A stretch of 22,822 bases of DNA from RGIG3009 sp964390295 (GCA_964390295.1 CAYMHR010000023.1:1-22822), one strand, 5' to 3'; positions 1-6,973 are shown, counted from the first letter of the stretch. Notes: generated by a model not told the origin, from the letters alone. Translations and numbers: made by a program.

Positions 1-736
1 CGGTGGCGGTACAGCTTGCCGACTGTGTGACCGTCCACGCGCCGTAGGAGTGAGACGTATGCTTTTCCACATAATACAAGCGAATCCAGCCGGAGTTCCC
101 ACCATACGTTATATAGCCCCACTGACCGTTGGACGCATACTGTGTTACAGTGACGTAGGTGCCGGCCGGTATATTACACACCGCCGAAGAACTGGTCGAT
201 GCACTGCTACGAACGGTTTGATACCCGTCTGGCGAGGTTAGCTTATAGACGTCGCTAACCGAATTTGACGATAAGTCTGAAGAGGGTTGTACCCCACCTT
301 GCCAGCCCCACCCCAAATAACAATTGTCAAAATACCACGTCATCGATGACTCTACAACTTTGCCAACACTCGCACGCGCGTGAATCATTTTGTTATCACC
401 GATATAGATGCCCACATGCCCATATGTGCTGCCGACTCTTTCATCAAAATATACGCACGCGCCTACCGGAATATTGGTTTTGCTCGTTGAAACACCCCAT
501 TTTTCCCAAGCCGCGATGGCCGAGGATGCCGAGCCATTATCAATACCACCTGCCTTGTAGCATTGATACACAAACGCCTGGCACTTTCCAACATACTCTG
601 TGCTGCCTAATTTGCTTTTCGCAAAAGCAATGATCGCATCCACCTGTGACTGCGCCGTCACGGCACTCGGGCAACTAGTTATAAACAACGTAACCAGTAA
701 CACCACAGTTAAAATAGCAGATAGTATTCTCCTCAT
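1..736 (-). CDS. Secreted NlpC/P60-type cell-wall hydrolase with SH3b-like domain (partial, C-terminus outside window)
   Basis: Read on the minus strand from an ATG at 736, the frame stays open for 245 codons to the window edge, so the 3' end is missing. A GGAGGG ribosome-binding site lies about 6 nt before the ATG. Residues 1-24 form a signal peptide (MRR, hydrophobic core, cleavage near AVTA|QS). Residues of about 27-145 look like an NlpC/P60 or CHAP-type cysteine peptidase: a Cys in the GKCQAFVYQCY segment and a His in YGHVGIYIGD, followed by MIHA. A bacterial SH3-like segment follows (YKLTSPDGYQTVRSS to SGWIRLYYVEK). The readable end, HSYGAWTVTQSASC, resembles a His/Cys-rich repeat common at the C-termini of clostridial surface proteins. 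The likely role is cutting or binding peptidoglycan outside the cell; the exact bond cut is unknown. It is divergent from an XRE regulator that probably controls it. Confidence 0.75.
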   Translation of the reverse strand, partial: MRRILSAILTVVLLVTLFITSCPSAVTAQSQVDAIIAFAKSKLGSTEYVGKCQAFVYQCYKAGGIDNGSASSAIAAWEKWGVSTSKTNIPVGACVYFDERVGSTYGHVGIYIGDNKMIHARASVGKVVESSMTWYFDNCYLGWGWQGGVQPSSDLSSNSVSDVYKLTSPDGYQTVRSSASTSSSAVCNIPAGTYVTVTQYASNGQWGYITYGGNSGWIRLYYVEKHTSHSYGAWTVTQSASCTAT

Positions 737-760
737 AATTTTCCCTCCAAAAATCTTTTT

Positions 761-777
761 GACATTTACTAAATGTC
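761..777. promoter_or_regulatory. Operator 1: perfect 17-bp palindrome in the divergent promoter region
   Basis: GACATTTACTAAATGTC has two perfect 8-bp arms around a central C, and one further T/A pair on each side extends the symmetry to 19 bp (760-778). The right arm and centre recur at 814-830. Its position between a small XRE regulator and a divergent gene fits a binding site for that regulator. It lies next to the -35 of the regulator promoter and in the leader of the hydrolase gene. Confidence 0.65.
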
Positions 778-804
778 ATCAATACGCTTATTGTAGCATA
801 TAAT
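776..804 (+). promoter_or_regulatory. Possible promoter of the XRE regulator gene
   Basis: A perfect TATAAT lies at 799-804. The only -35 at 17-bp spacing is weak (TCATCA, 776-781, three of six matches). Start would fall near 811, immediately before operator 2, which fits autorepression. Less certain than the minus-strand promoter. Confidence 0.4.
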
Positions 805-818
805 TTAGAAAATGACAA
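790..818 (-). promoter_or_regulatory. Probable sigma-A promoter of the NlpC/P60-type gene
   Basis: On the minus strand, TTGTCA (818-813) is separated by exactly 17 bp from TACAAT (795-790), which places transcription start near 783. The -35 box lies inside operator 2 (814-830), so a repressor bound there would block this promoter. Confidence 0.6.
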
Positions 819-830
819 GTACTAAATGTC
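814..830. promoter_or_regulatory. Operator 2: imperfect copy of the 17-bp palindrome
   Basis: GACAAGTACTAAATGTC matches operator 1 except at three bases of the left arm (AAGTA for ATTTA, with the last TA shared). Its centre is 53 bp from that of operator 1, about five helical turns. It covers the -35 of the minus-strand promoter and the probable start of the plus-strand transcript. Confidence 0.6.
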
Positions 831-845
831 AAATGGAGAGAAAAT

Positions 846-1097
846 ATGTTTATAAACAAAGCAAAAGACGGAAGTAATAACATTTGCGGTATTCAGATTG
901 CGTACTTACGTAAGCAAATGAACATATCGCAAAGGGTTCTGGCTGATCAACTGCAATTAAACGGTCTGGATATCGATAAAAATGCTATTCAGCGTATCGA
1001 ATCGGGAAAACGCTTTATCACAGATATAGAATTGTTGTGCTTTGTAAAAGTGCTTCATTGTAGCTTTGAGGAACTATACAACAGCAAAAATCAATGA
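846..1097 (+). CDS. Small XRE-family helix-turn-helix regulator
   Basis: An 83-residue protein that is almost entirely one Cro/C1-type helix-turn-helix domain. Helices run from about residue 14 (GIQIAYLRKQMNISQRVLADQLQ) to the recognition helix and turn (KNAIQRIESGKRFITDIELLCFVKVLHCSFEELY). No sensor or peptidase domain follows, so it is probably a simple dimeric DNA-binding repressor. A GGAGAG ribosome-binding site lies 5 nt before the ATG. Two palindromes lie directly upstream, and the divergent neighbour is a secreted cell-wall hydrolase; the likely roles, by inference, are autorepression and control of that gene. The gene is richer in A and T than the core genes to its right, which suggests an accessory origin. 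Its ligand or signal cannot be read from the sequence. Confidence 0.85.
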   Translation: MFINKAKDGSNNICGIQIAYLRKQMNISQRVLADQLQLNGLDIDKNAIQRIESGKRFITDIELLCFVKVLHCSFEELYNSKNQ

Positions 1098-1147
1098 AAA
1101 GCTCACTTCCTTTTCTGCTACTTAACACCTTACACGTTTAGATAAAG

Positions 1148-1182
1148 AAAACCGGCTGTCGCCGCAGCGACAGCCGGTTTTT
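1148..1182. terminator. Bidirectional intrinsic terminator between groEL and the XRE gene
   Basis: A perfect 12- to 13-bp stem (arms 1150-1162 and 1167-1179) with a CGCA tetraloop. It is followed by a T-run on the plus strand (1178-1182) and by TTTTCTTT on the minus strand. It can end both the groESL transcript and the transcript of the regulator gene. Confidence 0.9.
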
Positions 1183-1200
1183 ATGCAATATGGGGTTAAA

Positions 1201-2829
1201 TCAATACATGCCGTCCATGCCTGCCGGTGCTGCCGGAGCGGGCGGTACCGGCTCCTTCTTATCGGCCACCAGCGATTCGGTTGTCAGCACCATGGCTGCG
1301 ACCGACGCCGCATTTTGCAGAGCGGAACGCGTCACCTTAGCAGGATCGACGATACCGGCAACAAACATATCAACGTACTTTTCGTTAGCAAAATCGAAAC
1401 CGAAGTTGAGCTTATCCTCGGTGCGAATTTTATCGATAATGACACTGCCCTCCAGACCGGAGTTCAGCGCGATCTGACGCACCGGCTCCTCGATGGCCTT
1501 CAGCACAATCTTCACACCGGTCTTTTCATCACCCTCGGTCTGCTCCAGCAACGGCAACAGCACGCTGGACGCATTGATCAGCGCCACGCCGCCGCCGGCA
1601 ACCAGGCCTTCCTCGACAGCCGCCTTCGTAGCCGCCAAAGCATCCTCGATGCGGAGCTTCTTTTCCTTCATTTCAATCTCGGTAGCGGCACCGACCTTGA
1701 TAACCGCCACGCCGCCGGCGAGCTTCGACAAACGCTCCTGCAGCTTTTCACGATCGAAATCGGAGGTGCTAACCTCGATTTGAGAGCGAATCTGTCCGAC
1801 GCGCGCCTTGATCTGTGCGGCATCTCCGGCACCGTCCACAATGATGGTGTTTTCCTTCTGTACCTTGACCTGACGGGCACGACCCAGCATGGCGATGCTG
1901 GTATCCTTCAGCTCCAGACCAACCTCTTCGGAAATCACCTGACCACCGGTCAGAATGGCGATATCCTGTAGCATCTCCTTGCGGCGATCACCAAAGCCGG
2001 GAGCCTTGACAGCCACGCAGGTAAAGGTTCCGCGCAGCTTGTTCACGATCAGCGTGGACAAGGCCTCGCCCTCGATGTCTTCAGCAATGATAACCAGCTT
2101 TTTACCGGCCTGCAGAATCTGCTCCAGCAACGGCAAAATATCCTGAATGTTGGAAATCTTCTTATCGGTGATGAGCAGATACGCATCGTCGATCACCGCT
2201 TCCATCTTATCGGTATCGGTCACCATATACGGAGTGATGTAGCCGCGGTCAAACTGCATACCTTCGACGACTTCGGTGTAGGTTTCCGCCGTCTTGGACT
2301 CCTCCACGGTGATAACACCGTCGGCCGAAACCTTTTCCATGGCCTCGGCAATCAGCTTACCGATCAACGCATCACCGGCCGAAATGGTTGCCGCGCTGGC
2401 AATGTCATCCGAACCGTTGACTTTCTTGGAGTTCTTAGCCACCTCTGCCACGATCGCATCGACAGCCTTTTGAATACCACGCTTCACACCCATCGGATTG
2501 GCGCCAGCCGCCACGTTCTTCATGCCCTCGCGGATCAAAGCTTGCGCCAGCAGGGTTGCCGTCGTGGTACCGTCGCCGGCCACGTCGTTCGTTTTGGTGG
2601 AAACCTCTTTCACCAGTTGCGCGCCCATGTTTTCGAATGCGTTGTCCAGCTCGATTTCCTTGGCGATGGTCACGCCGTCGTTGGTGATCAGCGGAGCACC
2701 GTACTTTTTATCCAGCACGACGTTACGGCCGCGCGGCCCCAACGTGATTTTTACCGTATTTGCCAGTTGATCTACACCGGATTGCAGCGCCTTGCGCGCT
2801 TCTTCACCAAACAGAATTTCTTTTGACAT
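1201..2829 (-). CDS. groEL: 60-kDa chaperonin GroEL
   Basis: A full-length 542-residue GroEL. The tetradecameric ATP-driven cytosolic chamber folds client proteins together with GroES. The nucleotide-binding signature GDGTTT is at residues 85-90, preceded by the conserved LGPRGRNVVLD region (31-40) and followed by ANPMGVKRG. The apical and intermediate regions read through without interruption. The ATG at 2829 has a GGAGGA ribosome-binding site. The gene follows groES by 24 nt in one CIRCE-controlled operon. The C-terminal tail is odd: instead of repeated Gly-Gly-Met it is rich in Pro and Ala and ends AGMDGMY, so the flexible tail inside the chamber is altered. The identification is certain. 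Confidence 0.98.
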   Translation of the reverse strand: MSKEILFGEEARKALQSGVDQLANTVKITLGPRGRNVVLDKKYGAPLITNDGVTIAKEIELDNAFENMGAQLVKEVSTKTNDVAGDGTTTATLLAQALIREGMKNVAAGANPMGVKRGIQKAVDAIVAEVAKNSKKVNGSDDIASAATISAGDALIGKLIAEAMEKVSADGVITVEESKTAETYTEVVEGMQFDRGYITPYMVTDTDKMEAVIDDAYLLITDKKISNIQDILPLLEQILQAGKKLVIIAEDIEGEALSTLIVNKLRGTFTCVAVKAPGFGDRRKEMLQDIAILTGGQVISEEVGLELKDTSIAMLGRARQVKVQKENTIIVDGAGDAAQIKARVGQIRSQIEVSTSDFDREKLQERLSKLAGGVAVIKVGAATEIEMKEKKLRIEDALAATKAAVEEGLVAGGGVALINASSVLLPLLEQTEGDEKTGVKIVLKAIEEPVRQIALNSGLEGSVIIDKIRTEDKLNFGFDFANEKYVDMFVAGIVDPAKVTRSALQNAASVAAMVLTTESLVADKKEPVPPAPAAPAGMDGMY

Positions 2830-2853
2830 GGTTTAATTCCTCCCTATCGCAGC

Positions 2854-3138
2854 TTATTCAACAATGGCCAAAATGTCGTTTTGACGAACGATGGTATATT
2901 CCTCGCCGTCCATCTTAACTTCGGTACCGGAATACTTGCTGGTAATCACCTTGTCGCCGGGTTTCACGTACATGGTAACTTCCTTACCCTCGACGTTGCC
3001 ACCGGGTCCAACGGCAATCACCTCTGCCACCTGCGGCTTTTCCTTGGCGGAGCCGGCGAGAATAATACCGCTCTTGGTGGTTTCCTCGGCCTCGACCATT
3101 TTGATGACCACGCGGTCTGCCAACGGTTTCATTGTCAT
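2854..3138 (-). CDS. groES: 10-kDa co-chaperonin GroES
   Basis: A 94-residue GroES, the heptameric lid of the GroEL chamber. It has the N-terminal strand KPLADRVVIK, the mobile loop around residues 18-33 (EETTKSGIILAGSAKEK), the VGPGG segment and the C-terminal DILAIVE. There are two possible ATGs (3138 and 3132). The first is favoured because a GGAGGA ribosome-binding site (3151-3146) is 7 nt before it. It is the first gene of the groESL operon, and the CIRCE element sits between its promoter and its start, so heat-shock control by HrcA is expected. Confidence 0.97.
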   Translation of the reverse strand: MTMKPLADRVVIKMVEAEETTKSGIILAGSAKEKPQVAEVIAVGPGGNVEGKEVTMYVKPGDKVITSKYSGTEVKMDGEEYTIVRQNDILAIVE

Positions 3139-3167
3139 AACAAAATCCTCCTTACGAGATACTATTG

Positions 3168-3208
3168 ATAAGTGTTAGCACTCTTTCTCTTTGAGTGCTA
3201 ACACTTAT
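3168..3208. promoter_or_regulatory. CIRCE element (HrcA operator), extended
   Basis: The consensus TTAGCACTC-N9-GAGTGCTAA is present without a mismatch (3175-3183 and 3193-3201, spacer TTTCTCTTT). The symmetry extends outwards to 16-bp perfect arms (3168-3183 and 3193-3208). CIRCE is the known binding site of the HrcA repressor, which is released on heat shock. Confidence 0.97.
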
Positions 3209-3234
3209 TGTAGCTGTTTTTCAGAAAAAATCAA
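3207..3234 (-). promoter_or_regulatory. Promoter of groESL
   Basis: On the minus strand, TTGATT (3234-3229), a 16-bp spacer and TACAAT (3212-3207) form a sigma-A-type promoter. Its -10 box overlaps the outer end of the extended CIRCE, so HrcA would block polymerase directly. Confidence 0.65.
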
Positions 3235-3242
3235 GTCTTTAT

Positions 3243-4190
3243 TTAGTAATTTTCGGATATTTCACGATTTTTTAACAATTCGCCGCTTTCGGCGGTCGGA
3301 ACCACGAAAGAAACGGCCTTGGGAACAATTTCAAAGGTAACGTTGTCGGTACGGAAGCACTCACCGTCTGCCGTCACGACTGCCGGTTCCTCCGCCGTCA
3401 CCTGCATTTTCGTACCACGAAAGGATTCACAACAGGACAAATCCAAATGCTGACCGTTTTTATATTTCCCCAAAAACGCCAGCACCTTCAAATGGCTGAT
3501 ATCCTTAATCAAAACGAAGTCCAGCAAGCCGTCGTCGGGTTTGGAGCGTGGCGATCCGTGATACCCACCGCCATAGTATTGGCCGTTGGCCGCCAAAGCA
3601 AGCAAATAATTACCCACGCGTTCTACCCGACCACATTCCGTTTCCATGACAACGTGTAGCTTTTGGCTCAAGCGACCGAAAAAGGTGCGCACGATCGCCA
3701 AATTGTACGCCATCGACCCGGTAACCAGCGGCAAGCGCTTGTATTGCACCATGCGGTCGGCCACGTTGGCATCCATGCCCATGGAGCACATATTCAGCGA
3801 ATACCGCCCATCGCACTGAATCAAATCCATTCGTTGCGCCCGACCGGAAATCAGTGCTTTTAAGTCGCGGAACAAATTGGCGTGCGGAAAAGAACGGATA
3901 AAATCGTTGCCAGACCCACAGGGAACACACGCCAGTTCGGCGTGAGGTGCTCCGGCGATTCCGTTCATCACCTCCAGCACTGTGCCGTCGCCGCCACAGG
4001 CATAAACGCGCGTTTGCCCTTCAGCGGTTACTTTTTTCGCATACTCCGTGGCATCGCCGGGATGCGTTGTCACGTGAATCTCATGTTCCAGAGTGCGATG
4101 TGCCTCAAAGAAAGACGTGATCAGAGGCTTTAGCTGTAAGGAGGACTGATTTTTCCCTGCAACAGGGTTTAAGATGAAAACGTGCTTCAT
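3243..4190 (-). CDS. Diacylglycerol/lipid kinase family protein (DgkB/YegS/BmrU type)
   Basis: A 315-residue soluble lipid kinase that would transfer phosphate from ATP to diacylglycerol or a related lipid at the membrane face. The N-terminal NPVAGK motif is at residues 8-13, the nucleotide-binding GGDGT at 66-70, and the catalytic-domain signature GSGNDF at 92-97. A second domain carries YYGGGYHGSPRSKPDDGLLD, typical of the family. The ATG at 4190 has a GGAGG ribosome-binding site 7 nt upstream. It lies 18 nt after the RNA methyltransferase gene and is probably co-transcribed with it. No terminator is visible before the groESL promoter. The precise lipid substrate cannot be read from sequence; DgkB-like recycling of diacylglycerol is the best guess. 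Confidence 0.88.
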   Translation of the reverse strand: MKHVFILNPVAGKNQSSLQLKPLITSFFEAHRTLEHEIHVTTHPGDATEYAKKVTAEGQTRVYACGGDGTVLEVMNGIAGAPHAELACVPCGSGNDFIRSFPHANLFRDLKALISGRAQRMDLIQCDGRYSLNMCSMGMDANVADRMVQYKRLPLVTGSMAYNLAIVRTFFGRLSQKLHVVMETECGRVERVGNYLLALAANGQYYGGGYHGSPRSKPDDGLLDFVLIKDISHLKVLAFLGKYKNGQHLDLSCCESFRGTKMQVTAEEPAVVTADGECFRTDNVTFEIVPKAVSFVVPTAESGELLKNREISENY

Positions 4191-4208
4191 GAGGATACCT
4201 CCGCTGTT

Positions 4209-5327
4209 TTAACGATAATAAATGTACAGCTGGCATTTCAGCATACCGTTGTACAGCTTTCGCCGTTTATCCGCCTTGCGACCGAAGGAGGACTCAAAGG
4301 CTTCATCCGGGCTGATAATCGCATAACTCCATCCTGTTTTGGGAACGAATACCCGACCCATCGTACGATACAACGCCCGTGCCGCTTCCACGTCCAGCAG
4401 TCGTTCGCCGTACGGAGGATTACACAGCACCACGCCGCTCTCCCCCTCCGGTTGAAAATCGCGCAGATCGCGTTGCACGGCGCGCACCTGAACGCCGACA
4501 CCTGCTTTTGCTGCGTTTTCGCACGTTAACCGTACCGCTTCGGGATCAATATCACTGCCGTTGGCCGCAAACGGGCGATCGACCAGCACTTGGGATTGTG
4601 CACGCTTTCGTTCGTCCCCCCAAACGGCTTCCGGCACCCAGCCCCATTGCATAGCCGCAAACCGGCGGCGCAAGCCCGGAGCTACACGCCGTGCCGCCAG
4701 TGCCGCTTCGATCAACAACGTACCGGAACCGCAACAAGGGTCCACCACCTGATCAGCCAACCGAGCGCGCGTAACGTCAACGATGGCCGCCGCCAACGTC
4801 TCCTTCATCGGCGCACCACCGGCATTTTGGCGATACCCTCGTTTGTGCAAGCCGACACCGCTGGTATCGATCAACAGCATTACTTCGTCCTTCAAAATCG
4901 TGAACTGCACCTGTACCACCGCACCGGTCTCCTCAAACCAACCGATGCCGTACTTGCTTTTCAGTCGTTCGACGATGGCCTTTTTGACAATCGATTGGCA
5001 GTCCGGCACGCTGTGCAATACCGAGTTGAGCGACCACCCCTTCACGGGAAACGCGTCCTTTTTCGCAATAAACTGCTCCCACGGCAAGGCACGAACCTGC
5101 TGAAACAGCTCCTCGAAGCTGGTTGCGCGAAATGTGCCCAGTAACAGCTGTATCCGCTCGGCATACCGGCTCTCGATATTCGCGCGAGCCAACATAGCCG
5201 TATCGCCCGCAAACAAAACGCGACCATTTTGCGGTGTTACCTCGTCCGCACCCATACGGCGGAGCTCGTCACCAAGAATCCCCTCTACGCCGAACAAGCA
5301 TGGGGCACAAAAACGTAATCGATGCAT
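4209..5327 (-). CDS. THUMP-domain class I SAM-dependent RNA methyltransferase (RlmL/UPF0020 family)
   Basis: A 372-residue enzyme expected to make an N2-methylguanosine-type modification in 23S rRNA or a related RNA. The N-terminal ferredoxin-like and THUMP RNA-binding part covers about residues 1-155. The Rossmann methyltransferase domain has DPCCGSGT (196-203) for SAM binding and the amino-methyltransferase motif NPPYGERL (303-310). It corresponds to the N-terminal half of E. coli RlmL, without the RlmK half, like the stand-alone Firmicutes proteins (YpsC type). The ATG at 5327 has AAGAGG 5 nt upstream. A possible promoter lies inside the preceding terminator. The target base is not determined from the sequence. 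Confidence 0.85.
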   Translation of the reverse strand: MHRLRFCAPCLFGVEGILGDELRRMGADEVTPQNGRVLFAGDTAMLARANIESRYAERIQLLLGTFRATSFEELFQQVRALPWEQFIAKKDAFPVKGWSLNSVLHSVPDCQSIVKKAIVERLKSKYGIGWFEETGAVVQVQFTILKDEVMLLIDTSGVGLHKRGYRQNAGGAPMKETLAAAIVDVTRARLADQVVDPCCGSGTLLIEAALAARRVAPGLRRRFAAMQWGWVPEAVWGDERKRAQSQVLVDRPFAANGSDIDPEAVRLTCENAAKAGVGVQVRAVQRDLRDFQPEGESGVVLCNPPYGERLLDVEAARALYRTMGRVFVPKTGWSYAIISPDEAFESSFGRKADKRRKLYNGMLKCQLYIYYR

Positions 5328-5351
5328 AACTACCTCTTAATTTTCCTATCA

Positions 5352-5380
5352 ATCATAAAAAACGCCGTTGCCAAGGGCAA
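5352..5380 (-). promoter_or_regulatory. Possible promoter for the RNA methyltransferase-lipid kinase pair
   Basis: On the minus strand, TTGCCC (5380-5375), 17 bp and TATGAT (5357-5352). The -35 box and most of the spacer lie within the stem and T-run of the yabR terminator. Spacing and -10 are good; the -35 has four of six matches. Confidence 0.4.
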
Positions 5381-5384
5381 CGGC
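5357..5384 (-). terminator. Intrinsic terminator after yabR
   Basis: The 9-bp perfect stem GCCGTTGCC/GGCAACGGC (5364-5372 and 5376-5384) has a three-base loop. On the minus strand it is followed by G and six T residues. It closes the rqcP-to-yabR operon. Confidence 0.85.
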
Positions 5385-5416
5385 TGTGTTTTACGTCTTA
5401 AACTTCACAACCCTTA

Positions 5417-5860
5417 TCAGGAGCGCTTGCGGGTAAAGCCGCCATGCTTTCCATCCAAAGAACGCTTGAGGTCCAGCATTTTTTCATCGCTGGTCTGCTT
5501 AAAGCGCGACATCATTTCCTCAAAGCTGGCATTTTCCGTCGCGCGCGACGGTTGCCATTCAAAGCCGCCGGGACGGCCGGGCGAAGTGCGACGAGGGGCA
5601 GGCCCACGGCCGGTGCGCGGTAGCGGATCCATTGCCTGCTTAATGGACAGACTAATCTTTCCATCTTCACCGATCTTAAGAATTTTAACCTTGACTTGCT
5701 GGTTTTCCGTAACGTGATCCCGAATTTCTTTGACATACGTCGGTGCTACTTCGGAAATATGCACCATGCCCGTTTTGCCGCCTTCCAGTTCGACAAAAGC
5801 ACCAAATTTTGTAATGCCGGTTACCTTACCCTCGACACACGCTCCAACTTCCAGACCCAT
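5417..5860 (-). CDS. yabR: S1-domain RNA-binding protein YabR
   Basis: A 147-residue protein with one S1 RNA-binding domain at residues 3-73 (VGACVEGKVTGITKFGAFVEL, then GMVHISEVAPTYV and ISLSIKQA). A Pro/Arg/Gly-rich linker follows (about 80-105), then a basic amphipathic tail ending FTRKRS. It is the last gene of the rqcP-yabP-yabQ-divIC-yabR cluster, the same position as in Bacillus, 29 nt after divIC. The long basic tail could add nonspecific RNA or ribosome binding (inference). A ribosome-binding site AGGGGGAA lies upstream at somewhat wide spacing. The molecular role of YabR is not well defined. Confidence 0.88.
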   Translation of the reverse strand: MGLEVGACVEGKVTGITKFGAFVELEGGKTGMVHISEVAPTYVKEIRDHVTENQQVKVKILKIGEDGKISLSIKQAMDPLPRTGRGPAPRRTSPGRPGGFEWQPSRATENASFEEMMSRFKQTSDEKMLDLKRSLDGKHGGFTRKRS

Positions 5861-5889
5861 GTTGCGGAGTTCCCCCTACTGCTAGAAAA

Positions 5890-6174
5890 TCAATCTTCAC
5901 TCGGGACTTCAGCAAAAATGCTTTCGCCCGGTTTTGCCATACCCTTTTCGCGCACGCTTTGTTCCACGTCGTTATCGGCGTTGTTCAGTTTATCGTTCAA
6001 AACAACGATCTGATCTTTTTTAGCCTGCACGGAATTTGAGCTATCCTGTAGCACCTGCTCCCGTTCATTCAGCTCTAATCGCAAGCGAAAAAACGAGGCT
6101 ACGATATATACGGCAAGTGCCACCAAAGCGATCCGCAACAAAACGCTTTTCTTTTTGCTTTTGACCACGTGCAT
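5890..6174 (-). CDS. divIC: Cell-division septum protein DivIC/FtsB family
   Basis: A 94-residue bitopic membrane protein. A short basic cytoplasmic N-terminus (VKSKKK) is followed by one transmembrane helix at about residues 11-30 and a coiled coil at about 31-75 (RLRLELNEREQVLQDSSNSVQAKKDQI). The C-terminal segment is KGMAKPGESIFAEV, the usual GlxkPGE-type motif of the family. With FtsL and DivIB it forms the FtsQLB-like complex that activates septal peptidoglycan synthesis. The location between yabQ and yabR matches the Bacillus order exactly. The start at 6174 has a GGAAGGAG ribosome-binding site. Confidence 0.9.
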   Translation of the reverse strand: MHVVKSKKKSVLLRIALVALAVYIVASFFRLRLELNEREQVLQDSSNSVQAKKDQIVVLNDKLNNADNDVEQSVREKGMAKPGESIFAEVPSED

Positions 6175-6197
6175 CGGCGTGCGCTCCTTCCCGTAAT

Positions 6198-6680
6198 TTA
6201 TACAGTAAAATTATACAATAACCTCTGCACCGGTTGCAAGACTTTTTTTGAAATTTCTTTGCTTTTTTTTGCGATTTTTCGACAAAGCCCGCGCAGGACA
6301 AGCAACCGACGCAGCAAGAACGCCAAAGGAAGCGAAAAGGTGTGGATAAGCCGGGCTTGAATCCGGCGCAGTATACACAGCAATCGATCAAACAACCAAA
6401 GAATACCGTTGCCGACGGTATGCCGGTAAGCAAAAAAGCCGATTGCCGTTCCCAGCAAAACATACGAACGTACCGTGCCGTCGGTCATCGTCAGCGAAAA
6501 GAAAAACACCGCCACCGCGGCGGTGGCGAAAAACAGGCAATCCTGAAAGAATACGGCAACCGACGACGGGCGCGTCAGCTTGCGCCAGATTCGAAAAACG
6601 TCGTAATACAGCCCCAGCAGGAAGCCCATGCCGCCTGACAAAAAAGCCTCCCACAGCTGTTTGGCATTGCTGAACCCCAT
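6198..6680 (-). CDS. yabQ: Spore cortex biosynthesis protein YabQ
   Basis: A 160-residue integral membrane protein with about four hydrophobic segments near residues 8-30, 42-65, 70-87 and 92-108, followed by a highly basic C-terminal tail. The first segments (GGMGFLLGLYYDVFRI) match the YabQ pattern. In Bacillus YabQ is made in the mother cell, sits in forespore membranes and is needed for cortex formation. The ATG is 5 nt after the yabP stop and has no strong ribosome-binding site, so translation is probably coupled to yabP. Identification rests on membrane topology plus gene order. Confidence 0.87.
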   Translation of the reverse strand: MGFSNAKQLWEAFLSGGMGFLLGLYYDVFRIWRKLTRPSSVAVFFQDCLFFATAAVAVFFFSLTMTDGTVRSYVLLGTAIGFFAYRHTVGNGILWLFDRLLCILRRIQARLIHTFSLPLAFLLRRLLVLRGLCRKIAKKSKEISKKVLQPVQRLLYNFTV

Positions 6681-6685
6681 GAGCT

Positions 6686-6973
6686 TTACCGAAACAGTTT
6701 ACCAAAGAAGCCGCCGGAACGATCACGCACGTCGGTGTACGTCAACGACTCAACCGTGCCCTCCGCCGTCAGGTCGCCGGTTTCGATGTTCAGTCGTTGA
6801 ACGTGCAGACCACTTCCCTTTACGGTTAGCTCACCCTGATCGGTATACACAATCAAGACGGTATCGTCGAAGCTGTCCACATCTTTTACGCCGGAAACCG
6901 ACAGCAAGCGCCGCTCCGTAAGGCTGACCAAATGCGGTATACCGACGTTCTCCTTCTTGGGTTGCTCTTTCAT
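6686..6973 (-). CDS. yabP: Sporulation protein YabP
   Basis: A 95-residue soluble beta-rich protein of the YabP/YqfC family, with the typical core PHLVSLTERRLLSVSGVKDVDSFDDTVLIVYTDQGELTVKGSGLHVQRLNIETGDL described here by its ends (residues 13-67). Family members are mother-cell proteins associated with the forespore membranes. The ATG at 6973 has a GGAGG ribosome-binding site 7 nt away. It lies between rqcP (59 nt gap) and yabQ (5 nt gap), as in Bacillus. Confidence 0.9.
   Translation of the reverse strand: MKEQPKKENVGIPHLVSLTERRLLSVSGVKDVDSFDDTVLIVYTDQGELTVKGSGLHVQRLNIETGDLTAEGTVESLTYTDVRDRSGGFFGKLFR

Noticed and set aside
265..633. Plus-strand frame of 122 codons at the left edge
   Set aside because: It is the shadow of the minus-strand NlpC/P60-type gene, which has a signal peptide, ribosome-binding site and promoter.
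759..787. TTGACA at 759-764 as the -35 of the XRE gene
   Set aside because: No -10-like sequence lies 16-18 bp downstream; the TTGACA is part of the palindromic operator.
1183..1971. Open frame of 262 codons on the plus strand across groEL
   Set aside because: It is antisense to the strongly conserved groEL coding sequence, has no ribosome-binding site and no recognisable domain; long antisense frames are expected opposite GC-rich genes.
3209..3245. Terminator between the lipid kinase gene and groES
   Set aside because: Only AT-rich sequence with the groESL promoter is present; the nearby perfect hairpin is the CIRCE and has no T-run of use to the kinase transcript.
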